From CAISIP01 sp031367285 (GTDB taxonomy: Bacteria > Pseudomonadota > Gammaproteobacteria > Burkholderiales > Burkholderiaceae_C), in assembly GCA_031367285.1 (NCBI GenBank), contig JANLPN010000597.1, forward strand, positions 1 to 35,734: DNA of 35,734 bases, in the 5' to 3' direction. Positions 8,020 through 15,543 of the stretch are shown here, piece by piece. The translations under genes were made by a program, and so were the position numbers. The notes beneath the pieces were generated by a model. The model had not been told where the DNA came from. It saw only the letters and a list, made by a program, of their open reading frames with translations, and searched no databases. Numbering within the stretch: position 1 is the first letter of the stretch; every line of letters starts with the position of its first letter.

Positions 8020-8105
8020 CCATCGTGGATGGCGTTTCAGTCTGAACGTGGACGCGATTTCAAGTTGATCGTGGACGCGATTTCAGCGTGATCGTGGACG
8101 ATTCG
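8020..8105 (+). repeat. Four 23-bp tandem repeats forming an IS21-family left end
   Basis: Three full 23-bp units (8020-8042, 8043-8065, 8066-8088) and one partial unit (8089-8105) repeat the core ATCGTGGACGCGATTTCA with small variations. A weak fifth unit may precede them. Multiple terminal repeats with the GTGGAC core are characteristic of IS21-family ends, where they bind the IstA transposase. The istA start codon follows 66 bases later. The opposite end of the element is not in the window, so this is a solo or truncated end. Confidence 0.75.
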
Positions 8106-8171
8106 TAGGGGGATACGCACAAGTGCTTCTTGAACCAGGCATAGGCTGGCCGCTTTTTGCGGAAGTAGCCG

Positions 8172-8651
8172 ATGCCAACGAACAGAATCACGATGCGTCC
8201 AATTCGAGAAACACTGCGACTTCACCTGCAGGGCGCACTGAGCTTCAGCGAGGTCGGCCGCTGCCTGAAGATCTCCACCAGCGTTGCTGCCAAATACGTC
8301 TCAATGGCCCGTACCGCCGGCGTGGACTGGGCGCTTGCGCAGACCCTGAGCGACGAGGAGCTCGAGGCCCGCCTTTACCGACCACCTCTGCCGCCCGACG
8401 ATGCATCACCCAACCGCATCGGCTTCGCCCTGGAACGCGTGATGCGCACTCATTACCGCATCGACGACTTCCAGGAAATTTATTTAATGCTCGACAAACT
8501 GGACGACCTGCTGGAACTGGCGAAGATCGACTTCGCGCCGTTGTATGCGCGGGTGCCGGGCACGCCGGAACTGCAACCGGGCGACGTGTTGCCATCGGAC
8601 AGTGTGTTTCAGCGTGGCACTGGCAAGTACCACGCGGGCCGCAAGCCATAG
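8172..8651 (+). pseudogene. Chimeric ORF: IstA N-terminus joined in frame to the PhhA C-terminus
   Basis: The first ~76 of 159 residues are the DNA-binding N-terminus of an IS21 transposase: MRPIRETLRLHLQGALSFSE, then helix-turn-helix CLKISTSVAAKYVSMARTAG, then the linker LEARLYRPPLPPD. From about residue 78 the frame switches to the C-terminus of bacterial phenylalanine 4-monooxygenase: SPNRIGFALERVMRTHYRID, DFQEIYLML, FAPLYARV and PGDVLPSDSVFQRGTG. The join lies near 8397-8405. The PhhA part lacks the catalytic core with its iron ligands, and the IstA part lacks the DDE domain, so neither activity can remain. Presumably a deletion between an IS inserted near phhA and phhA itself created it. 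It has an intact start, a GGAAG ribosome site and a normal stop, so a fusion protein could in principle be made. Confidence 0.8.
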
Positions 8652-8729
8652 CGCAGAAGCCCTGGCGTCGAGGCCTGCCTTCCGGAGTCGCGGCCGGCTC
8701 AGCCTGCTGCGCCCGATTTCGGGATGCTC

Positions 8730-8752
8730 CAAGGCACTGTTTCGGTGCCTTG
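8730..8752. repeat. Hairpin: 8-bp inverted repeat with 7-nt loop
   Basis: CAAGGCAC-tgtttcg-GTGCCTTG is a perfect 8-bp stem located 78 bases after the chimeric ORF and 95 bases before the solute-binding-protein gene. It may be the old transcription terminator of phhA, but no T-run follows on either strand, so it could equally be a leader structure of the downstream genes. Confidence 0.4.
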
Positions 8753-8847
8753 CGAAGAAGAGTGTGGAGATTAATTGTCCTCCTGTGCGGCGCATTTGCG
8801 GTAGCATATTCAGCTTGTTCATTTTCATCGGCAATCGAGATAACCAT

Positions 8848-9645
8848 ATGAAAAAGCTGCTTACCCTGATCGCCGGAATCCTTACTGCCACAGTGCTGCT
8901 TGCACCGCTACAGGTGACGGCGCAAACCAAATCCAGGTTGGCCCAGATTCTGGAACGCGGGACTTTGCGCGTCGGCACTACCGGTGACTTCAACCCGATG
9001 TCGATGAAGGACACCACAACCAATACGCTGACGGGCTTCGATATCGAGGCCATGAACCAGCTGGCGGCCGACATGGGAGTCAAGATAGAGTTTGTGCCGG
9101 CCGAATGGGCGACGCTGGTCAACGGCATCGTGTCCGACCGCTTCGATATATTTTCCGGGGCTTCGGTCAGTATGGCGCGTGCCAAGACGGTGGCCTTTTC
9201 CAACCCCTATTTGTTCGCGGGCACGGTGCCTTTGATCAGCAAAAAAGGCGGTGCGAAATTGACAACTTGGGAGAGTGTCAACAACCCGAATGTGACGGTT
9301 GCGGTACTGATGGGGACGGTATTCGAACAACAGGCGCGCGCGATTTTCCCCAAAGCCAAGGTTCGCGCTGTCGAAAAGCCGGCCACCGGTTACCAGGAAG
9401 TGCTGGCCGGACGTGCCCAGGTCACCATCACGAGTAATGTCGAGGCGGCCACGCTCATGAAAACCTACCCCGACCTGCAGCAAGTTGGAACCAGCGCCGA
9501 GATGCGCAACAAGCGGCCGTTCGCGTATCCGATGCCGCAGGGCGACGAGGTGTGGTTGACCTTTGTCAACAACTGGATTTCGCTCAAGGAAGCTGAGGGT
9601 TATTTCGCCGGTCTTGAGGCCAAATGGCTGTCGGCCAAAAAATAG
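8848..9645 (+). CDS. Periplasmic solute-binding protein of a polar amino-acid ABC transporter (PheC-like)
   Basis: This 265-residue SBP family 3 protein has a signal peptide (1-27; MKKLLTLIAGILTATVLLAP, cleavage after VTA) and the family core: ILERGTLRVGTTGDFNPMS, GFDIEAMNQLAADMGVKIEF, RFDIFSGASVSMARAKTVAF. The RVGTTGD-x-x-PM start and SGxSVSxARAK strings also resemble the cyclodehydratase PheC subgroup, so an enzyme function cannot be fully excluded. The adjacent permease overlapping it by 22 bases favours transport. I chose the ATG at 8848 because it starts directly at a signal peptide; the upstream frame is non-coding leader. It opens the plus-strand operon of the catabolic island. Confidence 0.85.
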   Translation: MKKLLTLIAGILTATVLLAPLQVTAQTKSRLAQILERGTLRVGTTGDFNPMSMKDTTTNTLTGFDIEAMNQLAADMGVKIEFVPAEWATLVNGIVSDRFDIFSGASVSMARAKTVAFSNPYLFAGTVPLISKKGGAKLTTWESVNNPNVTVAVLMGTVFEQQARAIFPKAKVRAVEKPATGYQEVLAGRAQVTITSNVEAATLMKTYPDLQQVGTSAEMRNKRPFAYPMPQGDEVWLTFVNNWISLKEAEGYFAGLEAKWLSAKK

Positions 9646-10397
9646 GCCGGCTCCGCCCCTTCACCGCGCTCGCGCTCGCGGCAGCATGCGGTATCGCCTC
9701 AGCCCAAGGTTCGGCCTATAACTGGGGCTGGTATATCTTCGACCCGGCCAAAGAAAAAGGCCGCTCGAACCTCGATTTCCTGATCGGTGGCGTATGGGCG
9801 ACCTTGTCAGTGTCGCTGTGCGCGATCGCGCTGTCGGTGTTGCTCGGCTCGTTCGTGGCGCTGGCCGGTCTGTCGCCCAGAAAGTCGCTCAAGCGCGTCA
9901 ACCGGGTCTACGTGGAACTGTTTCGCTCAGTGCCCCTGCTGGTTCTGCTGCTGTGGGTTTTTTATGGCCTGCCAGTCATCATCGGACTGCAGTTGACAGT
10001 GTTTGCCACTGGCGTGTTGTCATTGGCGGTCAGTGATAGCGCGTTCGAGGCCGAGGTTTTCCGCGCAGGCATACAGTCCGTGCCCCAGGGCCAGATTGAA
10101 GCGGCTCGCTCGCTCGGCTTGTCCTGGGGCCAGCAGATGCGCCTGGTCGTATTGCCGCAGGCCATCAAGGTGATCCTGCCGGCGCTGGGCAACCAGTTTA
10201 TCTACGTCCTTAAAATGTCGTCGCTGATATCGGTGATAGGTTTGCCGGAATTGACGCGCCGGGCCAACGAACTGAACGTCAACGAATATCGACCGCTGGA
10301 AATCTACACCTTGCTGGTGGCCGAATATCTGATCCTGATTCTGCTGGTGTCTTTCCTGGTCCGCAAACTCGAACGCCGGATGGCAACATCGCATTAG
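9624..10397 (+). CDS. Polar amino-acid ABC transporter permease
   Basis: This 257-residue inner-membrane permease of the HisM/GlnP type has the EAA cytoplasmic loop EAARSLGLSWGQQMRLVVLP that contacts the ATPase, preceded by the ELFRSVPLLVLLLW segment typical of the family. It starts inside the preceding binding-protein gene (22-base overlap), which indicates translational coupling. The first ~28 residues (up to ASAQG) look like a leader peptide and are unusual for this family, but no better start is visible before the first core segment. No ATPase gene is next to it; the ATPase at 14788-15531 could serve it. Confidence 0.85.
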   Translation: MAVGQKIGRLRPFTALALAAACGIASAQGSAYNWGWYIFDPAKEKGRSNLDFLIGGVWATLSVSLCAIALSVLLGSFVALAGLSPRKSLKRVNRVYVELFRSVPLLVLLLWVFYGLPVIIGLQLTVFATGVLSLAVSDSAFEAEVFRAGIQSVPQGQIEAARSLGLSWGQQMRLVVLPQAIKVILPALGNQFIYVLKMSSLISVIGLPELTRRANELNVNEYRPLEIYTLLVAEYLILILLVSFLVRKLERRMATSH

Positions 10398-10450
10398 TAG
10401 GAAGTAGGAATGCCAGTCACCCTGCTTCGCCCACACCCTCACGAATGTGT

Positions 10451-10500
10451 ACGCATGACTCGTGGCCGCCGTAGCTGGCTAAGCTTTCAACGCATGACTC
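10451..10500. repeat. Direct repeat ACGCATGACTC, two copies
   Basis: The 11-base string ACGCATGACTC occurs at 10451-10461 and again at 10490-10500, 39 bases apart (almost four helical turns), in the 167-base gap before the creatininase-like gene. It may be a regulator-binding pair; nothing else supports this. Confidence 0.35.
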
Positions 10501-10564
10501 TTTCATTTGCAGCACTTTGCCGGTTTTGGCCGGCGCACGGAGCCCACGTCATGAAACCAACTCC

Positions 10565-11335
10565 ATGATCCTGCACCGGTCCACCTGGCCTGACATAGAG
10601 GCCTATCTCAAGACGTCGCAAGGCGTCGTGATTCCTGCCGGCTCGACCGAGCAACATGGCCCGACCGGCATGATTGGCACCGACAGCTTCACGGCTGAGA
10701 GCATTGCGCATGCCATGGGCGAGTTGTCCGGCGCGCTGGTGGGGCCGACGCTGACTCTGGGGCCGGCGCAATTCAATCTGGGCTTTCCCGGCACCGTATC
10801 TTTACGGCCGACGACGCTGATCCAGGTCATCATCGATTACATCCAATCGCTGGCGCGGCATGGCTTTCGCAACTTCTATTTTCTCAATGGCCACGGCGGC
10901 AATATTGCGCCGGCGATGTGTGCGTTTCAGGAATTGCATGCCGACCGCAGCCTGGGCAAGCTCAGTAGCGACGCCATCCATTGCAGACTGCGCAGCTGGT
11001 GGGACTTTGCCGAAGTCAACCAGATTCGCCAGCGGCTTTACGGTGCGGGCGAAGGTATGCATGCCACACCGTCCGAGCTGGCAATCGTGCGCCAATTGAT
11101 GCCATCCCAAAGCCGGCCCGATGCGCTGGCGGCGCCTGCGCCCTTGACGGCCGATTTCATGAAGCTGCACGGCGGCGACAACCACCGGGATGCATTGGCG
11201 CACCGCGCGCAGTTTCCGGACGGCCGGGTCGGCTCGGACTCGGCGCTGGGGCTGCCGGAGCATGGGACGCAGCTGATAGCGGCCGCGGCCGCGGCCGCGG
11301 CACGCGACTACGCGGCCTTTATCGCCGAAGCTTGA
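10565..11335 (+). CDS. Creatininase-family metal-dependent amidohydrolase
   Basis: This 256-residue protein shows the creatininase-family metal site: STEQHGP (E29, H31), GTD (D40), NGHGGN (H110), and GEGMHATPSE (E163/H166 region). The family opens cyclic amides or removes amide-linked groups (creatininase, MftE, formamide deformylases, IolN). True creatininases, as I recall, have NGHYEN with a glutamate ligand; here that position is glycine (G112), as in MftE-like and other members, so creatinine is not a safe substrate call. The ATG at 10565 is preferred over an in-frame TTG at 10517 because it begins at the family's usual N-terminus. An alanine run encoded by a GCGGCC repeat lies near the C-terminus (about 11281-11299). 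The next gene follows after 31 bases. Confidence 0.85.
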   Translation: MILHRSTWPDIEAYLKTSQGVVIPAGSTEQHGPTGMIGTDSFTAESIAHAMGELSGALVGPTLTLGPAQFNLGFPGTVSLRPTTLIQVIIDYIQSLARHGFRNFYFLNGHGGNIAPAMCAFQELHADRSLGKLSSDAIHCRLRSWWDFAEVNQIRQRLYGAGEGMHATPSELAIVRQLMPSQSRPDALAAPAPLTADFMKLHGGDNHRDALAHRAQFPDGRVGSDSALGLPEHGTQLIAAAAAAAARDYAAFIAEA

Positions 11336-11366
11336 ATTCGACCGGCCGCACCAGGAGCCCACGGAC

Positions 11367-11993
11367 GTGAACCAAGCCCCGCAGTACTCCGCGCTGGCGG
11401 ACCCCCAATGGCGCTATATCGAAAAGATGTCGCTGCAAGACTTTTCAGTGGCCGACTGGCAGCAGCTGGAACAGCAGCGCAAGGCCTATCTGGCGCAGCA
11501 ACAGGCCGCGCAGGCCATGCGGCTGCTGAGCGCTTCGGAGCACGACACGTCTTTTGGCTATATGGTCAACAACTACCGCCACAGCCTGCAGTCGGCAACC
11601 ATGGTGTTGCGCGACGGGCTTCCCGAGGAGGACGTGGTGGTGGCGCTGTTGCATGACGTGGGCTTTACCACCTGCCCGCTGCTGCATGGCGACTTCGCGG
11701 CCTGTCTGCTGGGCGCCTACATCTCGGACCGCAACTATTGGATGCTGCAGCACCACGGTACTTTCCAGAACCTGCACGCACCGAATCTGCCGGGCGTCGA
11801 TCCGCACGAGCGCGAGCGCTGGCGCGGGCACCCGCATTTCGACTGGACTGCGGAGTTCGTCGCGCGTTATGACCAGGCGGCCTGCGACCCCGGCTACACA
11901 TGCGAGCCTCTGGAGACCTTCGTGCCCATGGTTCGCAGTATTTTTTCAAGACTACCGGTTGACCGCCGGTCCATCAGGAGCGAATTCAAATGA
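11367..11993 (+). CDS. HD-domain protein, PhnZ/MIOX-like (probable mixed-valent diiron oxygenase)
   Basis: This 208-residue single-domain HD protein has the order of ligands found in PhnZ-type HD proteins: H72 (YRHSLQ), H96-D97 (LLHDVG), H107 (LLHGDF), H130 (MLQHHG) and D169 (ARYDQAACDP). The four-His, two-Asp set and the conserved ARYDQAA-x-D plus PLE-x-F-x-PMVR tail fit the HD oxygenases (PhnZ, TmpB, myo-inositol oxygenase) better than phosphohydrolases. Those enzymes cleave C-P or C-C bonds using O2; the substrate here is unknown. The start is GTG with an upstream AGGAG. The stop overlaps the next ATG by four bases (ATGA), so the two genes are tightly coupled. Confidence 0.8.
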   Translation: MNQAPQYSALADPQWRYIEKMSLQDFSVADWQQLEQQRKAYLAQQQAAQAMRLLSASEHDTSFGYMVNNYRHSLQSATMVLRDGLPEEDVVVALLHDVGFTTCPLLHGDFAACLLGAYISDRNYWMLQHHGTFQNLHAPNLPGVDPHERERWRGHPHFDWTAEFVARYDQAACDPGYTCEPLETFVPMVRSIFSRLPVDRRSIRSEFK

Positions 11994-12577
11994 GCGCATG
12001 GATAAAAATGATTCCGCTGGAAGAAGCCACCGGAAAACTCAAGGAGATGTACCAGCGCGTGACCACGCCGCATGGCACGGTGGACAACGTGATGCGCGCC
12101 CACAGCCTGCGCCCGCACAGCATGGAAGGCCATCTGGTGCTGTACAAGAACGTGCTGCACAACCCGGACAACACCTTGCCGTTCTGGTTCCTGGAAGTCG
12201 TGGCCTCGTATGTGAGCCTGACCAACCGCTGCGATTACAGCCTGACGCACCATTGGGCCAATGCGCGCCGGCTGATGAATGACCCGGCGCGCGCCGAGAT
12301 CGTCTGGCAGGCCTTGTCGGAGGCCAAGCCGGAGAAGGCGTTTTCGGGAAAGGAACTCGCCTTTTTGAACTACGCGCGCAAACTTACCGCCGACGTGGCC
12401 CACATGGTCAAGGCCGACTACGATGCGATGCGCGCGGCCGGCTGCGACGATGGTGAAATCCTGGAGGTCAACCAGGTCTGTGCCTACTTCAACTACTCGA
12501 ACCGCCTGCTCAACGGCCTGGGCGTAACGACACAAGGCGACAAGATCGGTTACTACAAGGAGCCGGCAGCTTCCTGA
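11990..12577 (+). CDS. AhpD-fold (carboxymuconolactone decarboxylase-like) protein with an altered CXXC
   Basis: This 195-residue all-helical protein belongs to the uncharacterised peroxidase-related branch of the AhpD/CMD superfamily. The AhpD proton-relay spacing is preserved: E69, C81, position 84 and H88 correspond to AhpD E118, C130, C133 and H137. Position 84, the peroxidatic cysteine in AhpD, is serine (NRCDYSLTHH), so a thiol peroxidase cycle through a CXXC pair is not possible. A second helical repeat includes GKELAFLNYARKLT and NQVCAYFNYSNRLLNGLGV. It is coupled to the HD protein by an ATGA overlap and an AGGAG ribosome site, suggesting the two act together. Its tail overlaps by 25 bases the end of the convergent Rieske gene. 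Confidence 0.85.
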   Translation: MSAWIKMIPLEEATGKLKEMYQRVTTPHGTVDNVMRAHSLRPHSMEGHLVLYKNVLHNPDNTLPFWFLEVVASYVSLTNRCDYSLTHHWANARRLMNDPARAEIVWQALSEAKPEKAFSGKELAFLNYARKLTADVAHMVKADYDAMRAAGCDDGEILEVNQVCAYFNYSNRLLNGLGVTTQGDKIGYYKEPAAS

Positions 12578-13617
12578 TTTTTTGGCTCCTGTGCGGCGGA
12601 CTCGCGCGCGATCCGTTCTGCAAGGCCTTTCCTGAAACGGGCGGCCGCCGCGTCGAGCAGCAAGCCGGTGGTCTGGGTGGAACGGTTCTTCATGCCCTGG
12701 TGCACCGCTTCCAGAATGACGCGGTCTTCCGCGAAGGCGGCTCTGGCACCGGCCGCGACGCGCTGCGTGATGTCTTCGTCGTGGGGATCGGTGTTTCGAT
12801 GTTGCAGCCAGAAATACACGGTGTTGTCCGCGTCAACTGGCGTCAGGAAATGGTAGGACACCATGACGTAGGTGTCCGGCCGCCGCACCGTGTCCGGCCC
12901 ACCGTCACCTGCCGGTGTGTAGATGCCCATGTTGACCGCAATCGCGGGATAACGCATCTCGTAGTGCTGCAGGCGGTCCGCATGGCCCTTGAACTTGACC
13001 AGCGGCGCGTAGAAGGGCGGCGGTGGCTGATCGAGCATCCAGCGGCTGCTGATGACACCCGTCTCGCTGATGCTGAGTTGCAGCGGCGTGTTGTCGGTGC
13101 CCGCGCCGGCAAACGAGGACCGATGCACCCAGGCCACGTGGGACGGGTCGAGCAGGTTGTCGGCCATCCACAGGTAGTGGCAGCCGATCGGCATGAAGTC
13201 GCCGGTCGTGGTGTGCCAGGCCGGATCGCCATAGTTCTCGATCTCGAAGATTTCGTCTTCATTCGCGCGGGCTGCCTCGCCCATCCATACCCACAACAGT
13301 CCGTATTTGTCGCGCACCGGGTAGCTGCGCACCAAGGCGAACGGCGGGATGCGTTGCTGCGTGGCAGCGTCTATGCATTTGCCCGCGCAGTCGAAGGTCA
13401 GCCCGTGGTAGCCGCATTCGACCGCGTCGCCTTTGAGGCGGCCCATGGACAGTGGCAGCTTGCGATGCGGGCAGGCGTCTTCCAGCGCCACCGGTGTGCC
13501 GTCCTGGGTGCGGTACAGCACGATGGCTTCGGACAGCAGCTTGACGGGCTTCAGGCTGCGCGCCACGTCGGGCGACAAGGCCGCGACGTACCAGGCGTTT
13601 TTCAAAAAATCCGACAT
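12553..13617 (-). CDS. Rieske oxygenase, VanA-type demethylase-like
   Basis: This 354-residue oxygenase component has an N-terminal Rieske [2Fe-2S] centre (C49-P-H51 and C68-GY-H71) and the mononuclear iron site D153-N-x-x-D157-x-x-H160-x4-H165 (ADNLLDPSHVAWVH). Length and layout match the vanillate O-demethylase / toluenesulfonate monooxygenase group, many of which remove O- or N-methyl groups. No reductase gene is present in the window, so it must use an electron-transfer partner encoded elsewhere. The ATG at 13617 is chosen because MSDFLKNAWYVAAL is the family's normal start and GAGG lies upstream; an in-frame TTG at 13632 is less likely. It is the last gene of the long minus-strand cluster. 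Confidence 0.9.
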   Translation of the reverse strand: MSDFLKNAWYVAALSPDVARSLKPVKLLSEAIVLYRTQDGTPVALEDACPHRKLPLSMGRLKGDAVECGYHGLTFDCAGKCIDAATQQRIPPFALVRSYPVRDKYGLLWVWMGEAARANEDEIFEIENYGDPAWHTTTGDFMPIGCHYLWMADNLLDPSHVAWVHRSSFAGAGTDNTPLQLSISETGVISSRWMLDQPPPPFYAPLVKFKGHADRLQHYEMRYPAIAVNMGIYTPAGDGGPDTVRRPDTYVMVSYHFLTPVDADNTVYFWLQHRNTDPHDEDITQRVAAGARAAFAEDRVILEAVHQGMKNRSTQTTGLLLDAAAARFRKGLAERIARESAAQEPKNQEAAGSL

Positions 13618-13741
13618 GGGGAACAACCTCAAAAAACAACTTGTTCAAGATGCGCCGGGAAACCGTTTCGAGTTTAGTTCCAGGGCTCGCCCGCCGCGCG
13701 CGACCACCGTCTGTCCCCGCCGGTCGCTGGCCAGCAGGCCA

Positions 13742-14752
13742 TCAAATATCCACCGCCAGATGCACCAGGCAGTCGCCCGGTGCGACCAGGCTGGGCACCC
13801 GCCTGCAAACAACAACTCCCGCGTCCTCGAACATCAGTTCGCGTGGCGCGCGCTCGGGCTCTTCCGGAAAGTGGATGCGGCCTGCCGACTGGCCGCTATG
13901 CACCAGTTCGCCGAGTGTGAAGTCAGGTTCGAACAGCCCGCGCAGCGTTGTGTAGAGGTAGTGCGACGGCCCGGTCACACGCATCATGCGGGTGGTGACG
14001 GCGGCCGGTGACGCATCGGCCAGCACACCCACATGGGCCAGCAGGCGCCGCACGCAGCCGTCCGCAATCGCCTGTGTCTGGGGCCGGGTCGTTCCGCTGC
14101 CGCCAATCTCGGTCGAGAAATGCAGATGGCCGTGGGCCAGCGCGGCCGCCGACAAGGTGCGGTTGGATTGCGGCTTGTCCACCATCATGCTTATCGGCGC
14201 GCCGAAAGCCAGCAGCGCGTCATGTTGACGTACGCGCGCATCCGGGTCTTCCGGTACGCGCGCAAAGGCGCAGGGCAGATATTCCAGCGACGATCCGCCG
14301 GAGTGGATGTCCAGGCTGACCTGTGTCATCGGCAACAACACCGAGTCGACAAAATACGCAATCTGCTCGCTTACCGTGCCGTCCGGTGCACCTGGAAACA
14401 GGCGATTCAGATTACCGCCGTCAATCGGCGAAGTCCGCCGGCCGGCCGCCGCCGCCGGAAGGTTGAGACGCGGAATGATGATCACGCGCCCGCCTAGCGC
14501 CGAAGGCTCCAGTTCGCGCATCAGCTTAAGCAGCGCGATCTGTCCTTCGTATTCGTCGCCATGGTTGCCTGCGGTCAGCAATACGTCCGGTCCGCTACCG
14601 CCCTTGATGACGGCGATCGGTATCGCGATCCAGCCATAGGCGCTTTCATGCGTCGAGTGCGGCACGCGTATATGACCGAAGCGTTTGCCCGGCGCGTCGA
14701 GGTCGATGTCGGCGTGTACCGCCGTGGGCCTGGCAGTGTGGGGTGATGGCAT
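13742..14752 (-). CDS. DoeB-like N-deacylase (succinylglutamate desuccinylase/aspartoacylase family)
   Basis: This 336-residue zinc-dependent deacylase has metal ligands H64 and E67 (GNHGDEYEG) and H150 (DIHSGG), plus TSPIDGGNLNRLFPG (107-121), which binds the carboxylate end of the substrate. This arrangement and RVPHS near the start match DoeB, which removes the acetyl group from N-acetyl-diaminobutyrate in ectoine degradation, and related amidohydrolases. No other ectoine gene (doeA, doeC, doeD) is present, so the substrate is probably a different N-acyl amino acid; this is inference. I chose the ATG at 14752; further upstream the frame only shadows the ATPase gene. The upstream ATPase gene ends 35 bases away, so it is very likely in the transporter operon. 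Confidence 0.87.
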   Translation of the reverse strand: MPSPHTARPTAVHADIDLDAPGKRFGHIRVPHSTHESAYGWIAIPIAVIKGGSGPDVLLTAGNHGDEYEGQIALLKLMRELEPSALGGRVIIIPRLNLPAAAAGRRTSPIDGGNLNRLFPGAPDGTVSEQIAYFVDSVLLPMTQVSLDIHSGGSSLEYLPCAFARVPEDPDARVRQHDALLAFGAPISMMVDKPQSNRTLSAAALAHGHLHFSTEIGGSGTTRPQTQAIADGCVRRLLAHVGVLADASPAAVTTRMMRVTGPSHYLYTTLRGLFEPDFTLGELVHSGQSAGRIHFPEEPERAPRELMFEDAGVVVCRRVPSLVAPGDCLVHLAVDI

Positions 14753-14787
14753 GGCTCGTGTTGCAGCGTGGCGCAATGGCGGCGCTG

Positions 14788-15531
14788 TCAATGCTCCAGT
14801 ATCTGGCTCAGGAAAAGTTTCGTGCGTTCGGATTGGGGGTTGCTGAACAACTCCTGCGGTGGCGCTTTCTCGACGATGCGGCCGGCATCCATGAACACCA
14901 CCGTGTCCGCCACTTTCTTGGCAAAGCCCATTTCGTGGGTGACACAGACCATGGTCATGCCTGACTGCGCCAGTTCGACGATCACGTCCAGCACTTCCTT
15001 GATCATTTCCGGATCCAGCGCTGAGGTGGGTTCGTCGAACAACATCACTTTGGGCTCCATGCACAGGGAGCGCGCGATCGCCACGCGCTGTTGCTGGCCG
15101 CCCGACAGCTGGGTCGGATATTTCGCCGCCTGTTCCGGAATATGCACGCGGCGCAAGTATTCCATGGCCTTGGCCTCGGCCTGCGCGCGCGGCGTCTTGC
15201 GCACCCGGATCTGCGGCAGGGCGCAATTCTCCAGCACGGTGAGATGCGGAAACAGATTGAAGCTCTGAAATACCATGCCGACTTCGCGGCGGATGGCGTT
15301 CACCCGCTCGGTGTTTTCGTTGAGTTCGATGCCATCCACGACGATACTGCCTTCGTCATGTTGCTCAAGCCGGTTGATGCAGCGGATCAGGGTGGATTTG
15401 CCCGAACCCGATGGACCGCATATGACCATGCGCTGGCCGGTCTCCACCTGCAGGTCGATATCCTTCAGAACCTGCATGGAGCCGAACCATTTGTTGACGC
15501 CACGCAGCTCAATGATGCTAGGGTGGCTCAT
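14788..15531 (-). CDS. Polar amino-acid ABC transporter ATP-binding protein (GlnQ/HisP-like)
   Basis: This 247-residue ATPase has Walker A GPSGSGKST (about 39-47), Q-loop VFQSFNLFPH, signature LSGGQQQR, Walker B VMLFDEPTSAL and the switch histidine in CVTHEMGF. The FNLFPHLTVLEN stretch and C-terminal length are typical of the polar amino-acid group (GlnQ, GltL, HisP). It lies 12 bases after the permease gene. It is the only ABC ATPase in the window although there are three permease and two binding-protein genes, so it may energise more than one transporter complex. Confidence 0.95.
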   Translation of the reverse strand: MSHPSIIELRGVNKWFGSMQVLKDIDLQVETGQRMVICGPSGSGKSTLIRCINRLEQHDEGSIVVDGIELNENTERVNAIRREVGMVFQSFNLFPHLTVLENCALPQIRVRKTPRAQAEAKAMEYLRRVHIPEQAAKYPTQLSGGQQQRVAIARSLCMEPKVMLFDEPTSALDPEMIKEVLDVIVELAQSGMTMVCVTHEMGFAKKVADTVVFMDAGRIVEKAPPQELFSNPQSERTKLFLSQILEH

Positions 15532-15543
15532 GTGGTTTTCGTG

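Noticed and set aside
11280..11300. GCGGCC short tandem repeat
   Set aside because: It lies within the creatininase-like gene, encodes an alanine helix and keeps the frame; most likely ordinary codon repetition.
12553..14752. Ectoine degradation because of the DoeB-like gene
   Set aside because: No doeA, doeC, doeD or ectoine transporter genes accompany it; only the deacylase fold is shared.
14753..15226. N-terminal extension of the deacylase gene to 15226
   Set aside because: The extension lies fully within the ATPase gene in another frame and has no domain; the ATG at 14752 starts the normal family sequence.
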